Of a DNA stretch of 64,000 bases, positions 36,401-47,056 are shown in pieces. The stretch is from Chondrosia reniformis. Lineage: Eukaryota > Porifera > Demospongiae > Chondrillida > Chondrillidae. The notes under the pieces were generated by a model. The model made no database searches and was not told where the DNA came from. It worked only from the letters and a program-made list of their open reading frames with translations. The position numbers and the translations under genes were made by a program. Location: contig OX359190.1 of assembly GCA_947172415.1 (NCBI GenBank), forward strand, positions 1,240,001 to 1,304,000. Direction: 5' to 3'. Positions within the stretch are counted from its first letter, which is position 1; every line of letters begins with the position of its first letter.

Positions 36401-37695
36401 TGGTATTGCAGCCAAAGTGGTAGAGAAGACAAAGATGCACTTCTTCATCCCCACAGTCCTTCCTGAAAGGAATATCAGTTTGCCTACTGAATCAGTGGCC
36501 ACTTTGGGATTCACTTTCTTGTTCCACTCCGTCCAATATCAGAGGTACAGCTGTGTACCGACTGGTCTATTCCACAGACTGGCTGTGGATATGGCTAGTA
36601 GCAGACAAGTTCATAAGGTTAAGAAAGTGAGCCGAGCCTACATTGGTGGAAACCAGTGGAGGTACTGTCCCAGTCAATCTGACAGTACTCAATTTATTTT
36701 CTCCCAAGAGAATGCCCACATTGTCCTTTCCCAAAAGGAGGACCTCATTCAACTCCAACTGCTGGTTCCTAAGCATTTTTCAACTCTTGCCCTCTCTTTG
36801 ACTGAACTCTGCAAGCACATCAGGGAGGAAATGGAAGAACGCATTCACTACGTGAGCAAAAGAGTGTTTGATGCAGAGTTTCTTGAGGAGAAAGCTACTT
36901 TAGAAGTAGGTGTCATCTGCCATCACCAGAATTGCAGGACCTCCAGTTTGCATCTTCTGTGCTTTGAAGGTGACACTCAAAGAACAGGTCTATGTACCAG
37001 ACTGAACAAGATGACTGGACTAACTCCAAGAGAGTCTGTTTGGGTTGCTAAGGAACAGGACAGCAACACCAATGTAAGTTTGCATAATATTATATATTCA
37101 ACAAAATAGACCTTATCAATTACAATTATTGACTGTATATTTTACATTGCTACGGACTCTATTTAATATGCTATTGTTATTCTTTGGACACAAGTAATTT
37201 ATTGATTTTGTATCTTCTTCTGTATAGTTGAGCGTGGCTGGTGAAATGGAAGTTGATAGAGACCAGTTCCTTCTCTATAAAGACCAGTCTACCTGTACTG
37301 AAGAACCTGAAGTTGTTAGACAGCCAACACCATCTGCCAACTCGGGAGAGTGTGATGGTGAAGGAGGCAGTTGGAAGCAGACCTTACGGGCCAAACACTG
37401 GGTTTACCTTGTTGAAAACCTCGCCACTGGTAACATAGTCAATGAACTGTACCAGGGAGTGGGTGGAAAGCCACTAATTACAGACAAGGTGTACGATGAA
37501 ATCAAAGCAGCAAAGAGCAGAGAAGAATCGAATGTAATATTTCTCCGTCACCTCCTGAGTACTGGTACAGAGGAGATATTGAGGCTGTTTTGTAAAGTGC
37601 TTCAAGATACATCTGTAAAGTATCCGGTACATGAAGAGATTCTGCAGAAACTGCGAGAGGACAAGCAACTTTCACTTTTTTCCATTTATAATTAA
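24477..37695 (+). CDS. kelch-Roc-COR-CARD protein K2
   Basis: Exons 24477-24494 (MSAIDK), 31417-32283 (kelch, 289 codons), 34725-37073 (Roc-COR, 783 codons), 37228-37695 (CARD, 155 codons), all in phase 0, about 1233 residues. Same domain order and motifs as K1 (GGSRVGKT, DTGGQ, GTHLS, PTGLFHRL). It is the most divergent of the three complete copies, especially in the Roc insert, which includes a GVKKLFQRRP segment, and in the last 200 residues of COR. Intron 1 (6.9 kb) contains a whole DNA transposon. Intron 2 is 2.4 kb against 0.95 kb in K1. The reading frame is intact, so the gene tolerates the insertion if intron 1 is spliced. Confidence 0.78.
24715..24882 (+). other. small ORF in K2 intron 1 (paralogue of 9809-9970)
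   Basis: 55 codons starting MRPTRQIEIV. It is the unit 2 counterpart of the K1 intron ORF. Role unknown; may be non-coding. Confidence 0.2.
24989..24996. repeat. left target-site duplication
   Basis: ACTATTAG directly before the left terminal inverted repeat. It is matched at 31214-31221 and present once in units 1 and 3. Confidence 0.7.
25327..25599 (+). other. hydrophobic 90-codon ORF inside transposon, unsupported
   Basis: Encodes a short, largely apolar peptide beginning MGYITITVGFILFSAAG with two possible membrane segments. There is no paralogue in the window, no splice evidence and no recognised family. Chance ORF or passenger gene. Confidence 0.2.
26133..29261 (-). CDS. transposon-encoded protein, putative DDE/D-like transposase with coiled coil and Tudor-like end
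   Basis: A single uninterrupted ORF. I start at 29261 (MAKSISFPEL, ATGG context) rather than the ATG at 29294, which lies in the palindrome; the product is about 1042 residues. The N-terminal third is Lys/Glu-rich and forms long coiled coils (about residues 160-310). The core has LHSDGTTK (Asp near 396) and MSDRHIVEKNF (Asp near 464), followed by MNNFFCGMHLL. Such D...D spacing and motifs suggest an RNase H-fold transposase, but I cannot assign the third acidic residue. Another Lys/Glu-rich helix follows. The last 60 residues (RHRWEDEP...WYEGNIVS...DYDNGDLVVV) resemble a Tudor-like barrel. Position inside TIR-bounded, target-duplicated DNA supports a transposon role. Confidence 0.6.
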   Translation of the reverse strand: MAKSISFPELESIGIQISVLLHLSEESMQASIPPLDDASALTKKVALELNQVRTSYNIPWDNYRKWIELLIGHLNVTIPPVSTLSSSISRIIAKQKKMKKNKKAQELEELLGETFLSNKEKVDKSTYNTTQRVSQSRSSDNQVLSTPKENQQDLELLRTNADLCKEIKDLQNLLRKEIIAKEQLHQKLKMFNLRNINKRIKRRDQIIISNKNTIRELKKQLSKNKKTTYSLDKKSERFRARVGYSKTKQQKQEDHILRMERDIEEFEMEVNGMKAEISHLKQEINDLQAERDDLIDKLKGSATIQLSHNKLPTKEHQQKYCPNIRQCCIQLLSLNVGIRNVEPIIRSVLHHLVGIEAADLPQYTALRNMLVEMKGIAYLQLIDELKNEENITLHSDGTTKFSHHYGSFQLSTSAKSLSLGLSDMASGTASATLEAFESLVNQLDMISESEGKKIVTKIKNTMSDRHIVEKNFNGLLEKYRASVLPEIIEGWDSLSPFERNQITVMNNFFCGMHLLIGMADVAASTLLQWERANFEDPRGAASLPRLNVQKGESGTVRFIRTACKAFQKHGSQQVSVHQYFNSFLSSKGILRNPLASFRGNRFNILFYDGGAVYYISDLILQFLTEVWQSPNLLLQAVLADAKVNEYQAGARALGLVSKLVTGPLWRITENSNISITDMTAYYRRLVEKLEIWANDASECLSGEATLYIDSPPVIDHIWDALIRPSENDALTQELLQLIFRSFVILLGRLLHDFLSEGPLSEPSDSLLEETKSVPKSNTVSERDFAKLDRYLLEKPNASTLALESLVLFSNNKTSEWLKQKTEKEQKAILEKAHAMVPEFRKCLKERRQTIIQERAQVLKKKQEALENARQKKMKEKEDLTENIIKYGLWQTREDILQHLKSFVTIGEKLKALKAQLDFRKKVLDQETPNTKHLFFMSRGHKKLSVEEVTEQLSQIVNFQIVDQQSTSATHIQSKGFHLFPGSKIRHRWEDEPGKFTWYEGNIVSVVPGTKHWYNVKYDEEDDILSLNLKEDYDNGDLVVVNL
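29278..29651. repeat. perfect palindrome, 2 x 175 bp with 24-bp spacer
   Basis: 29278-29452 and 29477-29651 are exact reverse complements by direct reading. It lies immediately 5' of the transposase-like ORF, and its left arm contains the ORF's upstream ATG. A related AAGTAGGGATGGC tip recurs in inverted orientation near 30392-30404, so one or more nested elements may be present. Confidence 0.9.
29652..31202. other. transposon interior, no gene recognised
   Basis: AT-rich sequence with scattered short ORFs. It includes a (GAA)n tract and TA-rich stretches near 30530-30600. No domain is recognised. Confidence 0.4.
30148..30191. repeat. (GAA)n microsatellite
   Basis: Uninterrupted AAG/GAA trinucleotide tract, about 14 units. 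Confidence 0.9.
31214..31221. repeat. right target-site duplication
   Basis: ACTATTAG directly after the right terminal inverted repeat. The first A could belong to the repeat, in which case the duplication is 7 bp. Confidence 0.7.
31417..32283 (+). other. K2 exon 2: kelch propeller
   Basis: 289 codons between acceptor TCAATTAG and donor GTTAGT. Blade strands equal those of K1. Loops differ: IEEQ replaces the longer LYGGTSEQ loop, SGGEADGKAVDT replaces SGGGGGTDT, and FGGRELLGNFSLGEHQ replaces FGGSGRGGDQ. Confidence 0.85.
32308..32451. repeat. intronic inverted repeat after kelch exon, K2
   Basis: Same element as 11164-11309, with the outer 17-bp stem intact. Confidence 0.6.
32452..34724. 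other. K2 intron 2 remainder
   Basis: Shares blocks with the K3 intron (for example AGCTGATAAGGAAAACCACA) and has extra unique AT-rich DNA at about 33400-34180. Around 34500-34610 there is weak similarity to the transposon palindrome arm (GTTAGCCTTATCACATAATC), possibly a decayed relative. No exon is supported. Confidence 0.4.
34725..37073 (+). other. K2 exon 3: Roc GTPase and COR domain
   Basis: 783 codons. The P-loop is at exon residues about 27-34 and the DTGGQ switch about 237-241, so the intervening insert is about 35 residues longer than in K1. COR motifs (LLALLKLFHCLG, PTGLFHRL) are conserved. Confidence 0.85.
37228..37695 (+). other. K2 exon 4: C-terminal CARD-like domain
   Basis: 155 codons plus stop. 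The CARD body is near-identical to K1, and the last residues differ (LFSIYN end) through small indels. Confidence 0.75.
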
Positions 37696-37930
37696 GTCTT
37701 TAGTTTACTAAGTAGTACACCATTTATCTACAAGTTATAGTGTATTCATTTTTGCAACATTAATTTTTATGGAACAAAAAGGCTGTCAATCGATCAGGAT
37801 ACGCGATTCTAAACACGTGGTCAAGAACTGCCACGATCACGATTTAAGTTCGATGAACTGGAACGGCCTGAGAATTAGACAAGTATACATCGATAATTCA
37901 AGACATTTGCGATCTGCTATAGAAGTACAG

Positions 37931-38428
37931 TCAAAGAAGTACACAATTGTCTATGCTCTGAGTACACACAAATGTAAGTTGACTTGTCACAATAACTGCC
38001 CTTCACACTCAAAGCTCTGTTTATACCAAAATGAGTTAAAATGTGGAGTTTGGGAGAACACATTGGAAACAGTGAATTATTGAGATCCACTGTACATATA
38101 TGTAATACATTAGGGAGGTGTAAATGATTCTCTGAATTTTGTGTCATTGGAATACTGTCAGAGCTACTGGTTTACAAAGTGACACATTTTGTGACATTTC
38201 ATCAGTTTAGATTGGTCTAGTATACCAAATTGCAACCATCTCCCTATACTGCTTTCTCATCGCTTTATAAATGTTTGTTGTTTTGTAGTTGAGAAGAAGC
38301 TGTACTTGTACAAGCTGACTTATAGTACTGAGAGAGGGGAAGCAAAGGCCAGCCATGTCAGCTACAAGATGAACCTCCCTACTGGGGAGGAAGGAGGGAG
38401 TAATTATTACTCTCTTTGAAGGAAAGAG
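37931..38428 (+). pseudogene. semaphorin-like exon fragment downstream of K2
   Basis: Same two-exon scar as 15231-15726, with the same left junction (TCAAAGAAGTACAC after AGTACAG) and the same premature end. Confidence 0.8.
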
Positions 38429-39018
38429 TAAAGAAAAGAAGGAAGGTAACTTACTTATGTACTTAAAGGAAAGAGTCTTGCCTGTGGGACTGAAATCCTA
38501 TTAAATCCCATTAATTTAATCCATGTAAATATAGCATGTAAGAAAATATTTATTACTCATATACATTAGGTTTCAAAATTGACTAGATGCAAGCCATCAC
38601 TGCATGACAAGTGATAATCAAACCACAAGTGCTTATAATCATCCTCGTATGAAGAAGAAAGAAACAGAAAAGGAACATTATTGCACTAAACAATGAAGTC
38701 TTGCCTGTGGGACTGAAGTCCTATTAAATAAGAACCTTTTAATTAAATAGTTTTCTTTTGTAGTTGGTACATTCAATAAGTGATATAGGCCCACAGACTT
38801 TTCAGTGACCTAATTTAGTTTCATGATATCACATTGGCACCCTTACAATTTTAAGGGTGACTGGTCTAATAGTGCAAAGGTTGATCTGTATTGAGTTGAG
38901 GATCTAAAACTATACTACTTTAATTTGCACTGTAATTAATATAAATGTATATACGTATTTACTTTAATATGTATTTGTGTACGTACATATGTGTATGTAT
39001 ACAATTGTATTTCTGCAG
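38429..39018. other. spacer upstream of S3, shortened
   Basis: Matches 1-842 except for a ~650-bp deletion at about 38870 that joins GGTCTAAT to AGTGCAAAGG. No first exon is seen. Confidence 0.45.
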
Positions 39019-39701
39019 ATACAAACTGGTGGAGTATTCCTCGGATTTGTCACAAATAATTCAAGTGAGTTTCCTTTTACTTTACATTTATTTGCATTTT
39101 ATTATGTACATACGTATATATACTGTGAATGTGTGAGTATTGTCATGGCAACTGATCACTATGACAACGACTAGGCTAAGCTGGTATTTAAAAGGAAGTG
39201 GTTGGAATGCTCATGTATTGCACAGTATATACCAGAAGTCTCCTCAGTGAGAATTGGAACCTATTACAACCAATCATAGGAATTTGACTTTGTTTCTCCA
39301 TTAGAGGGTTTCAGGAAAAAAAGGCAAAATTTCTCTTTAAGATCTTGGGGGAAGTAAATTTTCCCAAAGCATTTCCATTCCTTGAATACAGAATGTTAAA
39401 TTATTTATCTTTAAGCCTCACACATCTACCCTGAAGACATTCTGTTAGATTTGTCCACATGCGTACGTACGTACATGTCCATGTTCTTCCATTTGCTATT
39501 CTGGTCCTTTGTCTCTTCTACTTTCTTGTTTGTTGAGAGTTGAAGGTTGATCTGACTCTATTTGTCATTGTTATTCCAGCAGCACCTCCTCCCTCTGCAC
39601 ATAACAGAACTGTCACCAGTAGAGTACATTCTCCTGTGTTGTTAAAATAAGTGTAGAACTAAGGATTTGAAATCACCATGTTTCATGTGATCCTACGCAT
39701 T

Positions 39702-39882
39702 CTAGTGACCACCTCTCTAGTGTGACCACCTCTCTAGTGTGACCACCTCTCTAGTGTGACCACCTCTCTAGTGTGACCACCTCTCTAGTGTGACCACCTC
39801 TCTAGTGTGACCATCTCTCTAATGTGACCACCTCTCTAGTGCGACCACCTCTCTAATGTGACCACCTCTCCATAGTGGCCAC
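39702..39882. repeat. 17-bp minisatellite, about 10 units (S3 intron)
   Basis: Same unit and place as the array at 1519. Confidence 0.9.
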
Positions 39883-41387
39883 TTGTAAATAGTCTATCTT
39901 CTCTCAGTCTGTAGATTTACCAAACAATTTCACAGATACAGATAATAGAAATTTTCACTTTTCCGATCAAATTGAAGAATGTAAGAAGAGTTTACGTTCT
40001 CAACCAGAGCTCGTGAGTCTATATATGGCAGTCTCATATATCTAGATCCATTGTGGTTGGGAACAGTGCTAGATAGTTGTACCTGTTTCGGTCATCAAAT
40101 TCATCAAATCATAAAGCACCAAGGAGCTGCATGAGTACCCACCAAATACAATACTTGTGGTTTGACTATCACACATGATAACCCACACACATGTTGGCTC
40201 CATATATGTAGATTCCCTCTTATTGTCATGTTGATGTGATGCTGGTACTGCTGCCCCAATCTGATTCGACTGGTATCACCGTGAAGAGTATCACTGGTGC
40301 TAGCGTTCCCATCAATGAGACCGTTCTGTATTGCACGGCTAATACACACCTCCCAATCTGTGGATACAGAAATGTAAGGATGTCACATGATTATCACATG
40401 ATTAGTACACAATGCTGCAATGATGCATATTTCAGTAGCTGCTACTCCACCAACTAGCCCTGAGGTATAGTAACACCTCCCCTCCCCCCACCCCTAGGGT
40501 AGGCAGTAGCAATGAAAAGAGACAATTATTCGTTTTTTTCAACTTCTTGTTGTTCTAATGTGTCTACAGCGTTCAAACCTCAATCAACTCATCCGAGAGA
40601 AGGTTGGAAGTGGGTTCTCTTCGTATTACAACTTCATTCCAGTGGAGACCTTTGTTGAAGGTACGGAGGTTAAAGGTCATACATTGAGTATATACAGTAA
40701 TTATGTACCTGTTAAATTCACTTGTCTATGCAGTGCAATAGTTTTGTAACACGTAGGCCATGCTTACATGATATATATTTAATTTGGGATTATATACATG
40801 ATGCTGCCGATAGAAATCACAGTTATTTATCGAAAAATGGCTGTCGTATATTTTATAAAAAAGGTAGGATATTTTTAATCTACCGTATCTCCTTCATAAA
40901 GAATAGACTTTCACTCAAACTTGGTACGCAAATTTCCTAAGGTCTGTTGAGAAAGATGTTTAACTAGGAAAAAAAATCAATTTTAGTTGATGTACCATTT
41001 TCTGCAATTTCTACTGGCAACACTGAATTATATTTTCTGCACAACTTATCTGTTCTTGTATGATCTTTACTGTACCTGCAGGAGACAATGAGTTTTGGAG
41101 TGTTAGCATAAGTGAATCCGATATAGCCAATTCCATCTGGTTTGACAGAACAAACTTTGCTCTGGACCGCTCTGAAGTTCTTTGGCTGAACGCTGATCTG
41201 GAGAGGAGGTTCTGGTTCAATAACGCTGGTTTTGCCAACATTCTGGAAATGGGTGACTACATGTACATCTTCTTTTGGGAGAAGGCCATCGAAAGGAAGT
41301 GGCAAGTGGTGTCCAGAGTTGGTAGAGTGTGTAAGGTAAGCCATCACTACCGCAGAGAATGCCAGACAACAGTTACATGTGTTATGG

Positions 41388-41645
41388 TTGTTTCCTGTGG
41401 GCGGAGCCTACCAGACCCATTTCCTGTGGGAGGAGCCTACCAGATCCATTTCCTGTGGGAGGAGCCTACCAGATCCATTTCCTGTGAGCGGAGCCTACCA
41501 GATCCATTTCCTGTGGGCAAAGCCTACTAGATCCATTTCCTTTGGGCGGAGCCTACAAGACCCATTTCCTGTGGGAGGAGCCTACCAGATCCATTTACTG
41601 TGGGCGGAGCCTACCAGATCCATTTCCTGTGGGCGGAGCCTACTA
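41388..41645. repeat. 29-bp minisatellite, about 9 units (S3 intron)
   Basis: Same unit as 3126-3330, with variants (GAGCGGAG, GGGCAAAG). Confidence 0.9.
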
Positions 41646-44527
41646 AACTAGTGACTCTGTTAGGTGCTGTGAGCGAACTGTTTCAACTTTGTCTTCTGTT
41701 TGTAGGATGACATTGGCATATACGATGACCGACTGACACTGAAGGTGTTCCGGTCCTTTGTGAAGACCACACTCGTTTGCAATGCCTCTTCTCCAGGGGA
41801 CCTCAACCAGCACTACGTATTTCCTTATATAGGTAAGCCCTGGAAAAATAGAGAAACTTTAAGATTTAAAGGTGATCTACGTAAAAGCATTGATATCATC
41901 ATCATTACAGTAATATCCAGAGTGTAGTAATGATGATATGGGGAAAGCCCTGCTCTGTATATCCAACTCACTACTCATATAGAGGATTCTCTAGATTCTC
42001 AGGAGACTGAAGATGAACCATCTCAAACATTATCTTTTATTTCTGTCTTCAGTTGATGCTGTTTATGTGGAGGAGGCAAGTTTGGATCAAAAGGTTATGA
42101 AGCCAATGATATACACTACATTCCAGATGTCCCATCCGCATGGAAAACAAGTTGTATCCTCTTCAGCTATTTGTGTGTTTGACGTGGAGAAGATTGTAAC
42201 GGCCTTGGAGTCTGGAGAACTGCACAACTTTAAAACTGGTGAATCAGTCAATGGACCATCTGTTACTGTAAGTTGTATTCACTGGACGCCTTAATTATCG
42301 CTCATCTAGCAATCCCATTAGTGATATTCAAAGTCTATAATGTGTATAGTACTGTATGGCATGTCTTATTAGTATCACATTCAATTTACTTCTAGTGCGA
42401 GACTTCAGTCAATCGTACAATGGACCAAATTACAGATGTAACTTTGTCTAAAGCAGTTGTTACTAACGAAGAGTCCATTCTAAAGTCTGCTACTCATTTG
42501 ATAGCTGACGGAGAAAGGTGATTCATACTCTATATCACAGTAAACAGTACCTTTAATTATGTCTATTGTACAGCATATTCAACATTATTACTCTTAAAAG
42601 TCATCATCAGAATGTTTGTTGATTTAAATCTGTTAGGTTGAAACGTGTAGTGGTTGGCACGGCAGCAGGTTTGGATTCAAAGAAGTACACAATTGTCTAT
42701 GCTCTGAATACACACAAATGTAAGTTGACTTGTCACAAAAACTGCCCTTCACACTCAAAGCTCTGTTTACACCAAAATGAGTTAAAATGTGGAGTTTGGG
42801 AAAACACATTGGAAACAATGAATTATTAAGATCCACTGTACATATATGTAATACATTAGGGAGGTGTGAATGATTCTCTGAATTTTGTGTCATTGGAATA
42901 CTGTCAGAGCTACTGATTTACAAAGTGGCACATTTTCAGTTCATCAGTTGAGATTGGTCTACTATACCAAATTACAACCATCTCCCTGTACTGCTTTCTC
43001 ATCGCTTTATAAATATTTGTTGTTTTGTAGTTGAGAAGAAGCTGTACTTGTACAAGCTGACTTATAGTACTGAGAGAGGGGAAGCAAAGGCCAGCCATGT
43101 CAGCTACAAGATGAACCTCCCTACTGGGGAGGAAGGAGGGAGTAATTATGACTCTTTTGAAGGAAAGAGAATGAAACTTGTTAATGTAAGTGTTTAGAGT
43201 AGTACTGTAAAGTCTCATTTCTGCATAGAGGGTACTGATTATTGAGAGTTACTGAGCATAATCGCAACAACTGGAATAACACAATGAGTATTTAGAGTAA
43301 TATTCTATCGTTTTGTAATTAAGAAATTATATGACCCTAAAATGTCAGCAGAAATGAACTCTTTTATAATTATTTTTAGTTAGTAATGTAAAACTTGTCA
43401 TACAATGCTTTTTACTTCAATTGTTGCTCGCAAGGTTGACATTTATTTATCTTTTCCATGATCATTTGGAATATTCATGTTGCACACTCTACTAAGTACT
43501 ATTTGAATGTACAAGTCTTCACTAAGTGTGACTGTCCTGTGGTTGTGGTACTTACAGGAGACCAAGATGTACATAACAGCGGAAGGTGGACTGTACCTCA
43601 TTGACACTGATGACTGTACTCTTTACGATGACTGCTCTTCTTGTGTGACTAGTCTAGATCCACACTGTGCATACGACTTCAAACAGAATAAGTGTGTCTC
43701 CATCAGTAGGTTAGTACTTATGAGTAGCCATTTTGTTTAATTATGTGTACATTTTAGTCTTACATACTTTGGTATTTGGTTAATAAACAGTTGATGAATA
43801 TTCGTCTGCCAATTTTGTAATACACGAAGCCCCAGTGGAGAAGAAGAAGAAGGAGAAGACTCTTGTATCCTCATCCAAAGCTCTCACTAGATTTAGTCCC
43901 ATATAGGCCTTTACTCAAACGTAGATGTAGCATGTAAGAAAAATGGTGTGCTAGAATTAATATTTTACGTATATTGTATTTCTTTCATTTCTTTATGGAT
44001 TAATTGGCAATGTTTTCTAAAGAATAATGTTGCAATTGACCTTCCTAGAGGTATATAGAGTAACTTTATTTTTATTTTCAGCTCAACTGATCCTAGTTCC
44101 CTATTTCAAGATTTAATTAATGGATATGAAGGTATCTGTACAGGTAGGGAATCACACTTGTGCTGTGTAATGCACCCTCTCTGCAGTCCCTCCATCTCAA
44201 CCTCCCATTTCACCCTCACCACCTCACCTCCCTACCTCACCTCTCCACATTCCAGTTCAGTCTAGTTCCATTGTCTAATCCACCCCTTCCCCTCTCTGTA
44301 GGTCGTGGTGGCACTCCTCCTCCTACTAGAACAGAACCTAACAGCCTCACAACAACAGCTAAATCAACAACAGTAATTCAAGCCACAGCTACTCCGACAC
44401 CAAGTTAGCCAAATATCACATTACCTGTTTTGAGGGAACATTTACTGTTTACTGTTTTATTCTACTAATACACTTGTATGTCTGTTGGGGGTACAGTAAC
44501 ACTGATGTTGTTACAAGTAGTTTTATA

Positions 44528-44695
44528 TTTTGGATGGAACATGATCTTTAGACTTGTTGAGCATCTGAAGACATAGGTTTTGTTATTCTATGGTATCTCT
44601 CAGTCGCTGATGAAGACACTCGAGATCAAAATGCCAAAACTGTATCTTTAGACACTCAACAAGTTGAAAGATGTACCATCCAAAAGATACATTCA
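44528..44695. mobile_element. MITE-like foldback element, S3 intron
   Basis: Orthologue of 6183-6332. Confidence 0.5.
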
Positions 44696-46067
44696 ATTCT
44701 TACTTTAATGTAGTTTTATATATTAGTTATAATAGTATGTTATCTGGATCTTGTAATATAGAGGTAACCGAGAAGCTTGTAGTAGCTGGAGATGGTGACG
44801 ATGAGATTGATTGGTGGCCATTAGGTATTGGAATGATCATAGGACTTGTTGTTGGTGAGTATGTCATGTGATCAGTGTTCATTCAAAGGAAACATCAGCT
44901 CCACAGTAACGTACAGTAATACATGAAATGTATAATCATCAGATATAGTAATCGAGAAAATACCATTTACAATAAATTGGGACCTCAATTTTATGGCTGT
45001 TTTTAAGTGCTCACCTACTGGGTTGGTTATTTAGTGTGGCTTTCACTATAGTAGACATTTGATACAAAATTTAATGTAACAATGGAATTCTGAATATACC
45101 ACTCATCATACACCATTTTAATGTGTTTCCAATCTTGTCCTTTTCAAGGTGTGTTAATTGGAATATTTGCCTGTTTCATATGCAAATGGAGACAAAACAG
45201 AAATGACAAGCAAGGCTTTGGAGATTCATACACTGGCTACCATTCCTCGTCCAACGGAAACAACAAATCTGCAAATGGATCAGTTCCAAATGGTGTTCAA
45301 AAGCCCAACAATGCCTTTGATGACAGTGGGGAGAATGCTCCAATTAGTGTAAAAGGGAGTAACCAGAGTACAGAAAACAAAGACGAAAAGCCTCCACTCT
45401 TAAATTTGAACCTAAAAACTGACAATGAGACTGGCTTGTTGAGGAAACCGGCAGATCTCCAAACTCATCAGATAGTGCAGTGTCCCTCCCTACTGACCTC
45501 AACCTTGCAGAAAGCTCTTGTGGGACTCCTGAGACACCCATCACCAACTGGGAGTACGACAAGTTTAAGGACAACCTTCAACAGTCACCAGATAAAAACT
45601 ATAAAATGGGAGTTGCTCCAATGTCTCAAACTTCAGACTATCCTGATATAGTCATTAGGAGGGAAAAGCCCTTCTCAAATCTGTCTCAAAACTCCCCTAC
45701 TTTTAGTCCAGTATGAGATATTAAGAGGGAAAGTACCCTCTCCCAAGGCTCCACCCACTATATAAGATATTCATCACCTCGTGATCAGAGATGTGATAGT
45801 TATTTGTCTCAGCAATTACCTCCAACACCAGAAGGGTTTTCCCCCAGGGAAACTAAAAGAGACAGTAGATTGTCCCAAGGCTCTCTCAACTTTGTCCTGG
45901 GGTCCATCAATGAGAAGGATCCGAGACGTTCCAACACACCTTCCACCATCCGCAGCACCTCCTCCAAACCAGAGGTGTCAAGAAGATGGTCGACTACCTC
46001 TGGTCAACCCTTCATCATTGGGCACAGTCAGACCAGTTTGACTAAAACTGATAGTTTTGACTGCTAA

Positions 46068-46488
46068 AGGTCTCGCTCCATACATAGTAATGACATCATG
46101 TGAAATGTATATATTATACAGTATCTAGTGCCATGTGTACCTATATATACATGTTGTATCAATTGTACTCTTTCTCATGTTTACAATATTATGTGTTTAT
46201 TCGTAACATTTTCAATCCAGTTACATAACTCATTAAAAACCTATTATATGTACAATGTAAAATACATGTATTTAAATTGATTGAAATACAGAACATGCAT
46301 ACTGTGAGAGAATTTACAAATTAAAAGGAAATACCATATTTAATCATCAGATATAACAAGCACAACTGATTTCATGGTTACCATGGTTACTGTTCTGTGT
46401 GTTTGTGTGTGCTCTTTCTCGTGATCCATAAAGTTTTGAAACATATAAATACACAATTGCTCCAGTTGGACCATCTGTCCTTGTTGAC
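46068..46488. other. S3 3' flank
   Basis: Contains the conserved ATTAAAAAC poly(A)-like region near 46231, then antisense-gene-derived sequence. Nothing else is seen. Confidence 0.4.
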
Positions 46489-46905
46489 CTATAGTTGGGA
46501 GATTATCATCACAGTCATATTTACCAGTGGATCCAACACTAGTACTGTTGCTGTATAGCAAGTGATACAGAAGTAGGTGTCATCCTTTAATTGGCACCAG
46601 CCACACTTGCACCCTGCAGGGAAGGAGAACAAATGAATAACATTATGACACCAATGAATACAATTTAAGGGCTCTCATAATGTTATTCATTGGATTAGTA
46701 CTTCCTCATTAAGATCCTGTGGAATGTATATAGACATCACAAAACAATACCAGACCCTATCAGATCAGTACATGTGACCTCCACTGGCTGGAGAGACTAC
46801 TATGTACTTGTATGTAGGCCTACCTACCTCACCTGATCCTTCAACCAAAGAAACACTAGAGGACCACGTGACTAGATAATACCGGAAGTGCATACGAACC
46901 GCCAT
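46489..46905 (-). CDS. divergent small cysteine-rich protein, unit 3 copy
   Basis: Exon 1 46833-46905 (MAVRMHFRYY, donor GTGAGG, phase 1) and exon 2 46489-46613 (acceptor CCTGCAG, stop TAG), giving about 65 residues. Exon 2 begins GCKCGWCQLKDDTYFCITC, sharing the unit 2 motif. The C-terminal halves differ because of rearrangement after the sixth cysteine region. Exon 1 is less clearly a signal sequence than in unit 2. Family unknown; model tentative. Confidence 0.35.
46632..46691. repeat. perfect 17-bp-stem hairpin, unit 3
   Basis: AATGAATAACATTATGA and its reverse complement, as at 24039. Confidence 0.8.
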
Positions 46906-47056
46906 TTTTAAGTGCTACATCCGCTGAGATCAAAGAGATTACTGCAAATAGGCGTTGCTATAGTTGCAATCACAGTTGTGATAGAAATTCCAGTCACAAG
47001 TTTCAGTTGTGTTCAGTTAGTTTTTCAGTTCAGTTTTTCGTTTCTTCGTTAGCTCC
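46906..47056. promoter_or_regulatory. putative bidirectional promoter of K3 and antisense gene
   Basis: Equivalent to 8584-8734. About 150 bp between opposing ATGs. Confidence 0.35.

Larger units (their letters stand above)
39019..46067 (+). pseudogene. semaphorin-like copy S3, frameshift and stop in cytoplasmic tail
   Basis: Exons: 39019-39064, 40212-40373, 40570-40660, 41082-41335, 41706-41832, 42053-42267, 42396-42517, 42637-42719, 43031-43185, 43558-43709, 44082-44143, 44302-44403, 44762-44854, 45149-46067. The Sema, PSI, stalk (one codon shorter) and membrane segments are open. In the tail, loss of one A near 45463 shifts the frame, with termination at 45651. The original frame also has a TGA at 45715. 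The product would keep the ectodomain and membrane helix but lose the LSQ repeats, so it may be a truncated protein rather than fully dead. Confidence 0.7.
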
